From Anoplopoma fimbria (Eukaryota; Chordata; Actinopteri; Perciformes; Anoplopomatidae), in the NCBI RefSeq assembly GCF_027596085.1, contig NC_072466.1, forward strand, positions 22,366,613 through 22,430,612: 64,000 bases of DNA, written 5' to 3'. A program made the translations under genes and the position numbers. Shown here piece after piece: positions 24,004 through 36,425 of this stretch (the first letter of the stretch is position 1; every line of letters starts with the position of its first letter). The notes under the pieces are model-generated. The model was given only the letters and a program-made list of their open reading frames with translations, was not told the origin of the DNA and searched no databases.

Positions 24004-26186
24004 TATATGAAAGCTACAATAACAAAGGTTGTGTGTGAACTAAACTGGCACCTTGGACCTTGTTCATTTAGTTTTGAACACTTCAAGCGTTGGCCTCAAC
24101 CTTATACAACACACTGGATGCAGGACTCAAGCCCTGGCCCTTGACGTCAAAGTCCTGCCACCTCATTAATTCCCACCACCTGGATTTTAAAAATGTTTTT
24201 GTCATGAACCACGAGGCAGCAATTATTATTAAATCAGTAGAATATTAACACACTTTGTTGGAGACAGGGTTGCAAAAAAAGGTGACACCACATTAGTCAA
24301 CATATTTCCTGAAATATTTCTACTGCGATGTGTATATTTATTCATGACAGCTCCACTTTTGGAAAGCGCGGAAGAGACGGGAGATAAGAATTTCACACTC
24401 TGCTGCTGGCCAAAAGTCCAGGCAAAATAAGAGACAGGTTAACTCAGCAGATGGGATGGGGAGAAAAGGAGATTCTTATACAACTTTCATCATCTCTAGA
24501 TGTGTTTCTTCCTTGTGTCTGTGTCTGTCTGTTTTTGGCGTTTTAGCTCATGCTGTTTACTTGAGCACAACCCTCCTTCTCTAATCCTCTTGCACTACTC
24601 ATAGGGAGAATGTCAAATGCTATTTCTCCCGTGGGCGATCTAAAAACAAAAACAAATCCACCCTACGCATTCAATCAACCACTGCCATTTTTTTATTATA
24701 AGATTCTCAATGCGACTCAGATAGCATTATCTGCAGCAAACTCTGAGTCACCTCCCAGTCCTCTTGTGTGCTGCTGACAACACTGGCGAGGATCCATTTC
24801 TCCCTGGTGGACCGCCGGGAATGAACAACCCCTCATATTGTTTTTCTGTCACTTTCTCATATTTTAATTGATGTTTGTGGCTAAAAGCTAGGTCTGCTAG
24901 GTTTGCTCTGGTCTAGCAAACGGTGGGGCTTATACGTTGGCTCGCCGAAGCCCCCACGGGAGGAAAATCGTTTGTGTTCAATTATGCCGTTAGCGTACCC
25001 CAATTTTTTTTTCCGTTAACCAACTACGCGCTTCTCTGCCTCATTCACCTCGCCTTCCTCCTCCGCACTCACTTCCCCAGACACATCAATATCACACCGC
25101 TGTCCTCCAGTCGTGATATCATGCAGTCGGGTGGGAACATTTTAGCTCGTTGTGAAGAACAAAAAGGTGCTGTACAGTCATTGCATTTCAATATTTCAAT
25201 ATTTTGATCTGCCAGAATTTTAAGATGCAAACTGTTGAGAGCTTTGCCACCCAGTCGCCTACAAACATTTTGGCATTGTAGGTTCTGCAAACCGCAAGAC
25301 ACATTAAATGTAGACGTTTTTGAACCAAAAATATGTTTCAGGAATATATTTCATATCAGCCTCATATTATGCTTGCAGAAATGCACACTGCAGTGGTTAA
25401 CATTGTGAAACGACTGGTTAGGTTTAACCAATCAGCAACAAAACTGATTGGTTAAGGTTGGAAAGAAAGATCGTGCTTGTGTTTAGATAACAATGAAACG
25501 CGTAATATAACAATCGTGACAAGTGAAGAAATAATAACCGAGAAACTTTCTTACGTCATGTGACGTAACAATGTAAACAATGTTACAGAAAAAGAGTCAA
25601 CGTTGATTTTTGGTTTTTGGTCTCCTGTTTATTGGATGCATTCAGGCACAGAATTGAGGGTAGGTCACGAATAGTTTGGCAACTCAGAGCCCAACCCACA
25701 AAATAGCAAGACCCATTAATTGGATAAATTAAATTAATGTTGGGGTTTTGGTTTGGGAAAGATTGCGGTTTGTTAATAAATCGTGCACTTTCATTGTAGA
25801 TCTGTGATGGGACGTGGGCGTCTACTTTATTATGAAAGGGCACACTACTTCCTGCATTGGAACATGGCATTGGATGTTAATTGTGCAACCCTTTCTCACT
25901 TCCAGTTTGTCAGATACAGGTGCTTAGTCAGTGGCCCTGCCCTTCAAACTGTTCAAAACTGGTTCAAATATGTCAATTTATTTTATGAAAAATAAGTATG
26001 CATGTTTTGAAAAAAACTAAGCTGATATACTGTATGTCAATGTTGATTTGGTTTCACTGGAGACATGAACAGCGGTCTCCTGGGTGAAAGTCCTTTGTTT
26101 TTTTTAATTGTGAGGTTCAAAATTGTCCAATACATCAAAATAATTCCTATACTGAACTGGATGTCTGGAGTCAATCAAAAACTATA
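24004..26186. other. Gene-free stretch
   Basis: No coding exon recognised. Bases 24890-25330 have a more balanced composition but no motif. Bases about 25410-25590 carry TTAGGTTTAACCAATCAG and TTACGTCATGTGACGTAACA, reminiscent of the M2-type repeats, too diverged to place. Confidence 0.35.
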
Positions 26187-26318
26187 TAGGAAGGGGACGT
26201 GGTTGTCGTTACGTCATTTGTTAGTTTGTGGACCACGATAGTGTTTTTTCAAGCCCTTTGCTTGCTGTTTGAAAGAATACAAGTTTAAGTAACTTTGCAT
26301 TGGCTTCACTTTTCACAT
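26187..26318 (-). mobile_element. R1 dispersed repeat, copy 6 (short, both ends kept)
   Basis: ACTATATAGGAAGGGGACGT, TGTCGTTACGTCATTTGTTA and GTTTGTGGACCAC match the right end in reverse. Then CATTGGCTTCACTTTTCACA matches the left region. The whole middle is gone. Confidence 0.5.
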
Positions 26319-27117
26319 AGTAAGATACAAACTGTTATAATATCATAAACAGAATGAACATGTAAAACACAAGTGAAACAACCAACTGAAGTGATTTTTA
26401 CGAAAATGTAGATAGACTCCCGCAGCACACTGAAGTAAGTGGCCCGCCTCGTGTAAATTATTTCTGGAAGCCTTTTGACGTGGACGAGGCTCTCTGGTGA
26501 TCAGCAGTGGAGACCTGGGCTTTGTTTTCTACCCAGTAATCACCTCCCACTGGTATCATTACAGGAGATAAAGTGCACCTCGCTGTTTCTATCTCTGTTT
26601 ATTTGCTCTCATTCACCCTCTGCTTCCCTCTCTCTCTCCCTCGGAATGTTCTGCCTTTCAATCTAACTACACGTCTGTCTCACTCACACCTTCTGTCCTC
26701 CCTCTTTCTTCCCTCCATCCTTTCCATTCTCCCTTCCCCACCAGTGTAAAGCTCTTATCTGCGCCGCCCAAAAAAACGCTAACAGACATGTTTCTGAAAT
26801 GGCTTTTCCCTGTGAAAAGTCCCACCGGCCAGCCAATCGCTCAGAGTGACTAAAAGGGCAAATAATCCCCTGCTGGTAGCTCGACGACACATTTTTTGAT
26901 AACACATCTCGCATAGAAGCTGATCCCTGGGAAAATTCAAGGGGAATACATGACACCAGAGCACAGAGTGAAATTCCATGTAGCCTAAGTGGAGATGAAG
27001 ATTGTTTATCCATCTAGTAAAATGTCTCACCTCCATCCATTTGATCAAACTAGCATTTTGGTTGCTAATTAGCATGCTCACACACTCAGCGTGCTTACAT
27101 TTCCACTGTGACAAGTG

Positions 27118-27312
27118 GTATGTTTACTGACGTATTTTATGTGGGAGAACAAAAACATAAAATCTCTCAAGCTTGTGTTAACCACCCTTATTTCAGGCAT
27201 CTAACCAAAAAGCTGTTTAACAAAACCATTGACTTACAGATGAGGGAATAGGAAGCGCTAAAATGCTGACTCATCTCTGAGTTTTACCACTTATTCCTGC
27301 AGAACTAGAACT
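27118..27312 (+). repeat. Unclassified dispersed repeat (family D1), copy 1
   Basis: GTATGTTTACTGACGTATTT, TCTCAAGCTTGTGTTAACCA, CATCTAACCAAAAAGC and a TTATTCCTGCAGAACT phrase align in order with 42071-42262. Ends are not defined and no inverted repeats are visible. Confidence 0.7.
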
Positions 27313-27822
27313 ACAGACAATAAAACTGTAGTACCATACTGTCAAAAGATCATTTTCACTAATAGTTTTTGCTTTGAGTTGCACACTTCACACGGAAAAA
27401 AACAGGTGACACCTCGAAAAATCTCTAGATTTGCTGCTCTGACGTGTTCTGAAAAAAGGTTCCACAAGGTTTTGCTGACGTTTGCAGTTTGTGGAACACG
27501 GCCCGACAACAGCCGCTGCACAAAGTTGTTTTTCGCTTCTGCGTTGCCTTGTGACTCCTCCTCTGTGGATAACCTCCAGATGGAGTTACCGGTAATTGCT
27601 TTTAGGGTTGCTTCAGAAAGAAAAAAAAAAAGAACTAGTCAAAGATAAGGGGCTGGAAACTGCTGACACAGGCTGATATGGTTAATAGTTAGCTTTGAGA
27701 CCGAAATCCTCCCAGCCTCATTATCATTCCTCTCCTTTTTCCCTCAAAAAGCCCCGGTTTTATGAGAGCGTTTCCTAAATTAAATATTAGTTCACAGCAG
27801 ATGAGGAGGCAGAGGAGACTAG

Positions 27823-27824
<2 letters not shown>

Positions 27825-27899
<75 letters not shown>
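27825..27899. repeat. (GT)n microsatellite, about 37 units
   Basis: Uninterrupted GT tract of 75 bases. Confidence 0.97.
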
Positions 27900-27900
<1 letters not shown>

Positions 27901-29132
27901 CCGTGAAGTAATGCTGAGTTCAACTGTTGAGTCAGTAAGTCACAAACACTGTTAAAATTCTGTACTTATAATAATTATCATTTATACCTGTCATCTTTCT
28001 CTGGTATTGGAACGGACTTTGTGTTGGCATTTCTCATTAAAAAGATCTATCTGATGCCCAGAGTAAGAATATCCAACTTTATCGAATTAATCGAAGCTAA
28101 TTCAATTCGTGTCAAATCATTTTTCAGGATTTATCTGATGCATCTCTGGTGACGCATTGAAATAATCAGGTTTAGACAACAGAAAAAAAACACATGAATC
28201 ATCCAGTTTTCTCATTACTGAGGGCTGTGACTCTACTCTCCACTGAACTGCCCAGCCTGCTGAGGACAGCACCTCATATAAAGTCGTCTAACCTCTGGAA
28301 CATATATGTGTTTGCTCTAGTAGGAGAAGCACTACAATATAGTAGAACCTACCTCTGTGAATCACAGTTTAAAAGTGAACACCAATGAATTTAAGAATTC
28401 CAATCAGTTATCTCCATGGCCTAAGAAAGTTCAATCAACATTTGTGAAAATGAGCTACTCTCTCTTAAAGCCCGACACCAGAGGAGTAAGTCATAAACTT
28501 GTGATGTCATAAAGGACAGTCTTGAGCTGCTCCATAATCAATGAATGGGAGACTGACTTTGTCCGTTTTTATACCCAAATAAGCTCTAATCTATTGTAGC
28601 ATTCTAAATTGTGAAACAGAAATTTTTCGCGTATACACAAAACATTCCCCTGGCTGCTCGGTTTCATCTAGAACCTTTTTTTAATTCGTCAATGGAGAAG
28701 CTCAACACTTATACTGGAGGATATCACAAATTTAGTTTTGGGATTTGGGAGAGTATTGTTCATGTTGACTATCATTTAAGTTACCCTGTGAATTGAAGTC
28801 CCAATCAGTAATCAAATGCATTTTAAATACTTATATTTATACCAGAGAGAATTTTTAACCTCCTGAGTGAGTACATTTTGTGGAGAGAATTTTTTTTAAT
28901 CTTTGGGGACTTGCAGCCCTTCTTTTCTAAGCGCTGCACAGTCAAATGGAGTTTGTCCTTATTCACTTGAGGACCATAATGAAGTTGTGCAGTGGTAACA
29001 CAGAAGGAACAGATGACAGTCTCATGAGGAATACCTTCTAAAAACACTCCTATCGAAGTTCCTTCAAGGCAAAGGCTCAATCCACAGATACCTGTCTTAT
29101 TCAGCTTTTTGATCAGGTGAGGATGGAGAGTG

Positions 29133-29480
29133 AAAGAGGTCACTACACAGGGATGGTTTTGTTAGAGCTTCAAAAGGCCTTTTATACAGTAGACCATGGC
29201 ATCTTACTGATGAAGCTACGATGTTAAGGATTGACTGAAGTTTGACTGGAAGATCTCAGATCTGCAATGTAGGCATTGCACGATAGAGTGTTGACTTATG
29301 TGGTACTCCAGGGGTCCATCCTCGGCTCTCTTTCATTTTGATATATGTTAATAACATAGTAGGGGCAGCAATGTGCGAGTTTCTCCTCTATGCTGATGAT
29401 TCAGCCTTACTCGTGTCAGACTTTGATCCTGCTGTCATCCAGCATACACTTGCAAAGGAGTTTACTAGTTGACAATAAAT
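29133..29480 (+). mobile_element. Decayed CR1/L2/Rex-like LINE reverse-transcriptase fragment
   Basis: RT blocks occur in order. Motif A reads LLELQKAFYTVDHGILLMKL, where functional relatives have LDL...AFDTVDH, so the catalytic Asp is replaced by Glu and AFD by AFY. Next comes the GVPQGS-type block (TPGVHPRLS when read with a frameshift; VLQGSILGSLS in the adjacent frame). Motif C FLLYADDSALLVSDFDP keeps YADD. A stop (TGT TAA) follows motif A, and frames shift between blocks. Inactive. Confidence 0.8.
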
Positions 29481-29815
29481 TATGGGATCTGGGAGTCCAA
29501 TCTATTAGCTCCACCAATTCGGTTATGAACACATTTCCTATAAACTCTTCCCATAAAAAAGGTCCTTGATATTTTTCGAATAAGCCTTTTAATTTGAAAC
29601 AGAAAAATCTGAATTTTCTGGGTTTTCATCAACAGAAACTTAACATGTCTCAGACAGCAGGTCTCGGGTCTCAACAATAAAACATACACAGTAGGACACA
29701 AGCCCAATTTATGTGTCTCCAGCAACGTATTGTTGGTGTTGGCTTTCAGGGGGGACAAAGAAGAAGCAGCAAGGCTAAGCTCTGGTCATGGCCGGAGGAG
29801 GAGCTTCTGCCGATT

Positions 29816-30178
29816 TAGAGGGATCTATTGGCAGAAATGGAATATAATATTTATAATTGTATTGTCATTAGTGTATAATCACCTGAAACTAAGAATTATT
29901 GGTCTTTTTTGTTAGCTTAGAATAAGCTATTCATATCTACATAGGGAGCGGGTCCCTTTGACAGAGTCAGACATTTGCAATGTCATGTTTCTACAGTAGC
30001 CCAGAATGGACAAACCAGACACTGTCTCAAATGGAGACTTCTGCGTTTCACCACCGTACGTCGTCTACACGCTTGGAAAGGAAAGGGTTTGAGGGAGTGG
30101 GGTGAGTTAGATGCAATCTCCAACCTCACTGCTACTTTCCACTAAATCCTACACACTGCTCCTTAAGGAAACTTTGTT
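29816..30178 (-). mobile_element. MITE-like element (family M1), copy 2, uninterrupted
   Basis: Runs from ATTTAGAGGGATCTATTGGC to CCACTAAATCCTACACACTG and CTCCTTAAGG. The inside has GTAGCCCAGAATGGACAAAC and GTCTACACGCTTGGAAAGG, which align with the two halves of the interrupted copy at 3928-4620. End sequences are imperfect inverted repeats. Strand is arbitrary. Confidence 0.65.
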
Positions 30179-30686
30179 TTTCCAATTTACCAAATTATGT
30201 TTTGTGGTTGCAGGAGTTTAGATGACCCATATGTCTTAGTTTGAAGTTCAAAACTTTGCGGCTGGAAGCCTTTGAAATGAAGCAGACTTAAGTTCGCTGT
30301 CCACCACTACTGCTCTCATTAGCAGCTCTCCCTGGTGCTTTCAAAAGCTCATTATTGGTGATCAGGGAATTGATTATGGAATAGGTTCAACAGCCCATCA
30401 CCAGCTCAGATACCAAGGCTGGCATTGTTTGGCTCTGTTCTCTGTGTTCCAGCAGCATGGCAGGCATAATTTGTAATATGCTTCAATGGTAAGTTAAAGT
30501 AAATGCAGGTAATACATTTCAAAATACTATCAGACTATTGTTGTTTTAATAAAGAAGCTTGGTAATAATTGGCATTTTCTATGAGCAACCATGAACAGAT
30601 TTTATGCTGCACATGCGTTTGCAACTAGAGAAAGTGATAGTAGTGGGTTACTTTGCTCTGCAGGCCGTCTCCTGTCCCTCTTATTT
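30179..30686. other. Gene-free stretch, possibly conserved non-coding
   Basis: No repeat and no gene seen. Composition is balanced and contains TCTCATTAGCAGC and CTCATTATTGGTGATCAGGG, homeobox-like TAAT cores. Only an alignment could show conservation. Confidence 0.25.
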
Positions 30687-31126
30687 AACGGCTCACTGTG
30701 GTTCCTCATTCATTTTTCCATCACACCCTGCAATATTTCACGTTGATCTGCCCAAAAAAATTACCAAAATGAAAGAGGCATTTTTGACAACGCTAATGTT
30801 ACTGACAAACACATTTCCTCCTGCTCAGCTAGTCCGCTCTGTTGTGATTGATCAACGTTTCAACGGCTCACTGTGGTTCCTCATTCATTTTTCCATCACA
30901 CCCTGCAATATTTCACGTTGATCTGCTGCCAAAAAATTACCAAAATGACTGTAGAGGCATTTTTGACAACGCTTAATGTTACTGACAAACACATTTCCCG
31001 TTTCCTGTTACTACTTCACAATAAAAGTCCACTCGCACTCGTTGTAGCGCTTGCTACTCCCTCCAGAAAGCAAAGTCTCCCCTGATTGGTCAGCTAGCCC
31101 GCTCTGTTGTGATTGATCAACGTTTC
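30687..31126. repeat. Tandem duplication, units of 175 and 265 bp
   Basis: Unit 1 is 30687-30861 and unit 2 is 30862-31126. Both start AACGGCTCACTGTGGTTCCT and end CTCTGTTGTGATTGATCAAC plus GTTTC. Unit 2 has an extra block of about 90 bases (including TTGTAGCGCTTGCTACTCCC) missing from unit 1. Identity elsewhere is high, so the duplication is fairly recent. Confidence 0.9.
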
Positions 31127-31520
31127 ACATTTCAAAAAACTCTTCCTCCGGAGCTTGTCAACTAAACAGCGGGTCACACCCGCCTGGGTGAAAGATTGCT
31201 TTCATAACCACTATTCCATGGTGGATGTGAGCTTTAGTTCCGTCTCTCTCTTTTGTTGTTTGAGGGCCAAACTAACCAGAAGGAGTCTGGTTCTTACTTC
31301 TGTAACATTGAGACCTCATAAAGTTACAGAAGTGAAGGAGAGAATTCAATCGAGCCGTTTCAGGCAGCTCAGGAGCAGTGTTTCTGAGGGGGAGGGTAAC
31401 TCCTTTTAGGCGTGGACTTCAGGTTTTACACTCTACGGACCTTTAACATGTACAAAAATATATATAACACACTAAAGAAGAGGGAAAAAGTGGAAAAGCA
31501 TAATAGGGCCACTTTAAATA
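31127..31520. repeat. Dispersed-repeat-like tail following the duplication
   Basis: Contains ACTTCTGTAACATTGAGACC followed 15 bases later by its near-complement around AAAGTTACAGAAGT (an inverted motif). It ends AAAGCATAATAGGGCCACTT plus TAA, a phrase typical of ends of fish dispersed repeats. Probably one element with the duplicated units; ends not defined. Confidence 0.4.
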
Positions 31521-33384
31521 AAAATCATTGGTATTGTTACATTAAATAACTCAACCAAAAGCGTCCATAAAGAGTGTGTTTTCACCTGCACTGTGTGCGC
31601 CTCATACATTCCTTGTAATCAGTGCTTGGCTTTCAAAATGAAATCAATCATGCTGGCTGATTATGCTTGATATAAGCTGATTTAGTTTTTAAAATACTGC
31701 CCAATCATTCAGATTTCTCCAGAATAAGAACATGTCATTGTTCTTACCCTCTGCCTGCCCAAATTTAGTTATTTTTTATTTTTTGCCCATTACACATCTT
31801 ACTGACCCAGTTCAGGACTCTGCTGAATAGATTTTCGGTTGTCTGTACACACTTGTGCCGTTGGATGCTTTTAGTTAGGAAGTTAGAAGGGATGCACTTA
31901 AGGTTTCAAGGTCTTGTTTCTATAGAGTGTTGCACTTAAGTAAATTGCTTTGGATATCAACCAAATAAATGTAATGGAACTTGAGGAGAACTTTCACGCA
32001 TGTAAGAAACCACTCCAGCTCCTCTGTAAAGAAAAGCTGGTAATGGCAAAAAAATAATTATATTTAAAAGATTTTTCACCAAACTGTCCAAAATTATCTT
32101 CATATCTTAGAACTTGAAGCTGCGTGCCACTTCTGAGAAGATTAGGAATCTAATTGGCAACTGTCTCCAGAACTTGTGTGTGGAAATGAAGCGCAGTGAG
32201 TTCAGATGTCAGGTTTAGTTTTCTCCCTCTCTCTCTCTGCAGTAACAGTGTTTTCTGGCCGCTGTAGGAAGCTTGTCAAACTTGCAGCACAGGGTCCCAT
32301 TTTATCGCTTCTTTTTGTTTAATTAATATTTAATGCTTTTTGGTGTGAGCAGAAATGTTCCATTATTTATCTTGTTTCCACACGGTCCATATTCCACGTA
32401 AAGGAATGACTGCCTTAGAGCCCAGCAGTTCAATTCCTAAGATGAGCATTAAGAAGCCGGCAAAGTGAAAGAGAAACTCCTGAGTTGCTCTTGAGGGGTG
32501 TGAACATTTTATCAGTCTACTTTTTGCCATTCAAATTAGTGTAACATATGGTTTCAAATACCTCCGGGGGGGATATCAGCGTGGGGCAGGGCATTGCAGT
32601 TTGAGCAAGGACGCCTCACGACAGGAAGCACCCTCACTGATTAAAGATCTTTCATTCATGTTTTGGATGTTCAGGTCATTAAAAATGAGCCCTAGGGGTT
32701 TTCAGAGCATTGATGCAGATGTTAAGCCAACACAAGAGAAACTATTTATGACCACAGAGTCTGGAAATAAGACAATGACATAGTTTTTGTTAAAAATGAT
32801 TAACTGCCAACTGTTTTTCATAGAGTCATCTTCACCTGTTTGCAATTTAATTACAGATGCATCGATTGGAATTTATTTACGCAGTTCCATATTCTGTTTT
32901 ATAATTGACAGCAAGGCTCCACACGAACACAATTTTTTTAACCAACGTCGCAAAAACTAGTCTTCCCAAAGTCAGTGTTAACAATCAAAAATTCTGAATG
33001 TAATCTCTTTATCTATACTGTTTATTTGGCTAAAAACACACAATTCAACGTGTATTTCTATTTTAATACATGCTTTGATTAAGAAAAAAAAAAATCTTGT
33101 TACGTTTAGATGATATATTATAAGCTGCTTAGAGTGCTAATCTCAAGTTTGCATCAACTCACTTTTACAAAATTTACATTTGGACACATCATGATTGCAT
33201 TATAATTAAAGTGTTATAAACTTCACTCATTACTCTTTTTCACTAGAGTAGAGTTTGAACGCATCACAACCTCCGTTAAGGTCAGCTGTTGGGTCTGCAT
33301 TGGTCTGGCAGTTGAGACAAATTGCAACTTCATGTCTAAAGGCGACGATGTCCTTGCAAAATAAATAGATAGAGGAATGGGCAG
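31521..33384. other. Gene-free stretch
   Basis: No gene recognised. Bases about 32330-32760 are balanced in composition and lack repeat features (candidate conserved non-coding). A 60-codon frame at 32601-32783 has no motif. Confidence 0.3.
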
Positions 33385-33752
33385 AATTGTCTGATTGTAT
33401 AGAAGCCTATGGGAAAATTTCTCAATTGATTTATCAACTCAGTAAACATTGTGAACATGAGTTTATGGTCTCAATCTCTAGTTTCATGTCTTCTTCAATA
33501 CAGCATGATGTTCATTTAGTGAATGATGGTCCATTTAGAGTCAAACAGACCATAAAGCAGGGGATGCTTTAGGGCGGGGCTACCTTGTGATTGACAGGTC
33601 GCTACCACTACCAGAGCTGTATACGGTCTTTACTTCACTCCTTGCATTCCAAATATGGTAAATTCCGTTTGTTGGTTGCAAAAAGCCAACAATCCACAAA
33701 CCTATGGGTGACGTCACAATGACTACGTCTACCTCTTATATACAGTTTATGG
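33385..33752 (+). mobile_element. R1 dispersed repeat, copy 7 (left end missing)
   Basis: From TGTATAGAAGCCTATGGGAA through the core (GAGTTTATGGTCTCAATCTC), GGGGCTACCTTGTGATTGAC, CAACAATCCACAAACCTATG, GGTGACGTCACAATGACTAC to the right end CTTATATACAGTTTATG. Confidence 0.8.
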
Positions 33753-33799
33753 GCCTTAGTCACAAAAGTACAAACAAACAAATCAAAATGTTGAGTTCA

Positions 33800-34080
33800 A
33801 TAAATTATGGGAAAATCAATGACTGAATGTCCAAATGCCATGGCAACCCATCCAGTTGTTGTCGAGGCCTTTCACTAAAAAGAAGAAATGACGACCATGC
33901 GGTTGCGCTCAATGAAAAGTATGGAGAGCCTCCGTTAGGAGTAATCCTCTGGGCACCATATTTTCTAAATTTCATCACCATTCAACCAATAAATGTTGAG
34001 ATATTTCAGTCTGGACCAAAGTTGTGGCGACCAACCAGCATCCCTAGAGCCACGCTGATCCGGTTGGCTAACTGACCTGG
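33800..34080 (+). repeat. Unclassified dispersed repeat (family D2), copy 1
   Basis: Contains AAATTTCATCACCATTCAAC, AATGTTGAGATATTTCAGTC, GGACCAAAGTTGTGGCGACC and AGCATCCCTAGAGCCACGCT. Comparable phrases (AATTTCAAGGCAATCCATCC and following) occur at 62390-62590. The type is common in fish genomes; its class is not known to me. Confidence 0.5.
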
Positions 34081-35523
34081 TTCCTGAATAGCGCTAGTTT
34101 TTTGCAGCCTGCACTCTGTACAAACCATCCTCTCGATAAATACTGTTCAAGTAAAATGTGCAATTTTCCCTATAGGTTCCCACGTCCAAAAGCGAGTGAC
34201 CTTGTCCTTACTGTTGCTTAATATTTACATCACTGACCCAACTGCCTGCAAGATGAAGATCAGTGATCAACCTGATCACAACGGAGACATAATGTACTGG
34301 GACTCTTCTAAAATGGCACTCTGAGACCTGGCATCATTATTCCAGGTCCCTCACCGCAGTGTGACTCAGCTGTCATTAGATAGTTCCCTTGTTTTCAAAT
34401 GACGTCAACCAATTGAATCGTGGACATCTGCAGCTTCCCTCTGATCGAGTTAGTCTGTTTATTGCCTCCCTCCCTCAGCCCCCGCGGTGCCTGTCAGCAT
34501 CCAGCAGGTGTAATGTGCTACCGTCAAAGGTGTGAACTGCTGTGTGTGCGTGGGAGAAAGTCCCTGCCGTGTGTGGTGCGGGCTTTGTGTACAACACCTT
34601 GCCACTGCTGCGTGGCGGTGACAATAGCGTGATATGCGAAGATTCCTGCCTCCTGGTGTCATAAGACCAGGAAATCCCCTAGTTCAAAAAAGGATACCAG
34701 TAGTTTCCTTTTCTAGCCAATGGCTAATGGCCTAATAACTGTTTTCTTGTTCTTCCATTTCTCCTTGAAACACAGCTGCTGCTGTTGTTGTGTATGTGTA
34801 TTAGAGGGGAGGTTAAGTATGTGAGAGCCAGCGCGGCGGCGGGAAACACATAAAGACAGCGTGCACATCTGCGGAAATTGCAAACCCAGGCTGAGGGGTA
34901 ACCATGGCAACGCTGGGGAAGGAGGGTTGTGTGTTCTTATTGCACGGTGCTGTTTTTGGAGTTGAGCGTGCTCAATGGTCATCTGACACTTTGCTGTTGG
35001 CTGCAGACTGTTTTTTGTGGAACTTGTACTGAATGTGGGCGTGTACAGTCTGTTGTGTGTCAGAGAGATTATGACTTTGTGGAAGAACAGAGGAATGCTG
35101 CACCTGTGCATTGATAACATCAGATATATTTCACCAGCCTCCTTTAATCATATTCCAGACTCCTGCAGCACAAGCAGGGCTCACTGTCTGACACGTTGTT
35201 CAATTCAGAGTTCAATTCAGGGGATGAAATAAACTCATAACCTTCGTTTTAACGGTTTAATTATCCACGTTGTACATCCCGTTCCTCTCTATTCTTTATT
35301 TTACTTTACTTAGGAAGTACATGCTGGTAAGGAGGATCTGGTACTGATACAACTATCAGGCTGATCTATTCAATGAGAGTGTTCTCATTCTCAGGGCACC
35401 AAGTACCGACACTTTGTGGTGCTCTTCGGCGTCCGAAACCGACGCACTAGGCAACCTTTGGCAGGCTGAAGATTGCGAGCTGAACACGTATCGTAGAAAG
35501 GACGCGGGCAGCGCTTTTCAGAG

Positions 35524-35613
35524 GGTACATCCCAAGTCTCTTAAATTGCCTCCTCGATTCCCTCACTTGCGTCTTGTCCTTGCGTCTTAGTCCCGCCCAC
35601 AAGGGATGCATGG
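35524..35613 (+). repeat. GAGGA-rich dispersed repeat (family D3), piece
   Basis: GGGTACATCCCAAGTCTCTT, TTCCCTCACTTGCGTCTTGT, CCTTGCGTCTTAGTCCCGCC and AAGGGATGCATGGAG match 59735-59830 almost word for word. Confidence 0.75.
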
Positions 35614-36261
35614 AGTAATCATCACTGCCAGAGTAGAAATGTATTTCTCTCTGCAGACTGTTACCTGTTGAACAAACTGCATTGAGTATTTATTCTGTGT
35701 TCTATGTATTTATACTGTGCTCTGTGTATTTATACTATGTTCTTAGTATTTTTTACTGTGTTCTGTGTCCTGCTCATAAGCGCAGGACCGATTTCTACCA
35801 GCGAAATGCGTTTGTCTTATTTATTAATTATTAACGTTCTTATGTTTTTTTAATGTTCTGTGTTGTATGGACCGATTAATTAATTATTAACGTCTGTATG
35901 TTTTAAAATTCGGATTGTATGATATAATATATATTGATTATGGTTTCTCCTAAACACTGGAATTAATTAAATTTATTAGGCTCAATGTTTCGGGGTAAAT
36001 TGGAATTACATAACTCAAACCGACACTCGTATTATCAGCCTCACAGGACAAGAAATTATGTAAAAAGTGTTTCTACTGACAAACAGACTTCAACTGCAAC
36101 TCTTTAACTCTCTCTGACTTTTCAATCTGTTCAATCTGTGATCTGTCCTCACTCTGGTATAAAAACTCCAGTGATGATGAGCTATATCTGATCAGTACGA
36201 TCGGCTGCAGCGTTCAATGAGATAACTGATGAACAATGAGGGGGCGTGTTGAACCTCACAA

Positions 36262-36425
36262 CACTTCCTGGAAGGATGCTCTCGTGCATCCTCGCTCATG
36301 GCTCCTCAGAGATCCCTCCTCGCTCCTCAGAGCAGAAATAAGAGCTTTGGGGCGGCCGTCAATATGGCGGCACAGAACGACATCGGTTCAAGCGAGGATC
36401 GAGGAGTGAGGAGACGACAAATAAT
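36262..36425. repeat. GAGGA-rich dispersed repeat (family D3), probable second piece
   Basis: GCATCCTCGCTCATGGCTCC, TCCCTCCTCGCTCCTCAGAG and AAGCGAGGATCGAGGAGTGA form a set of inverted GAGGA/TCCTC motifs. It may be the other end of the element whose first piece is at 35524-35613, separated by about 650 bases. Confidence 0.4.

Larger units (their letters stand above)
26319..29132. other. Gene-free stretch with a TG microsatellite and one dispersed repeat
   Basis: Contains the repeat at 27118-27312 and the microsatellite at 27825-27899. Bases 26400-27030 are balanced in composition and may be conserved non-coding. A minus-strand frame at 28823-29143 (106 codons, beginning MTSFTLHPHLIKKLNKTGIC) is open but unrecognised and abuts the LINE fragment. 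Confidence 0.35.
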
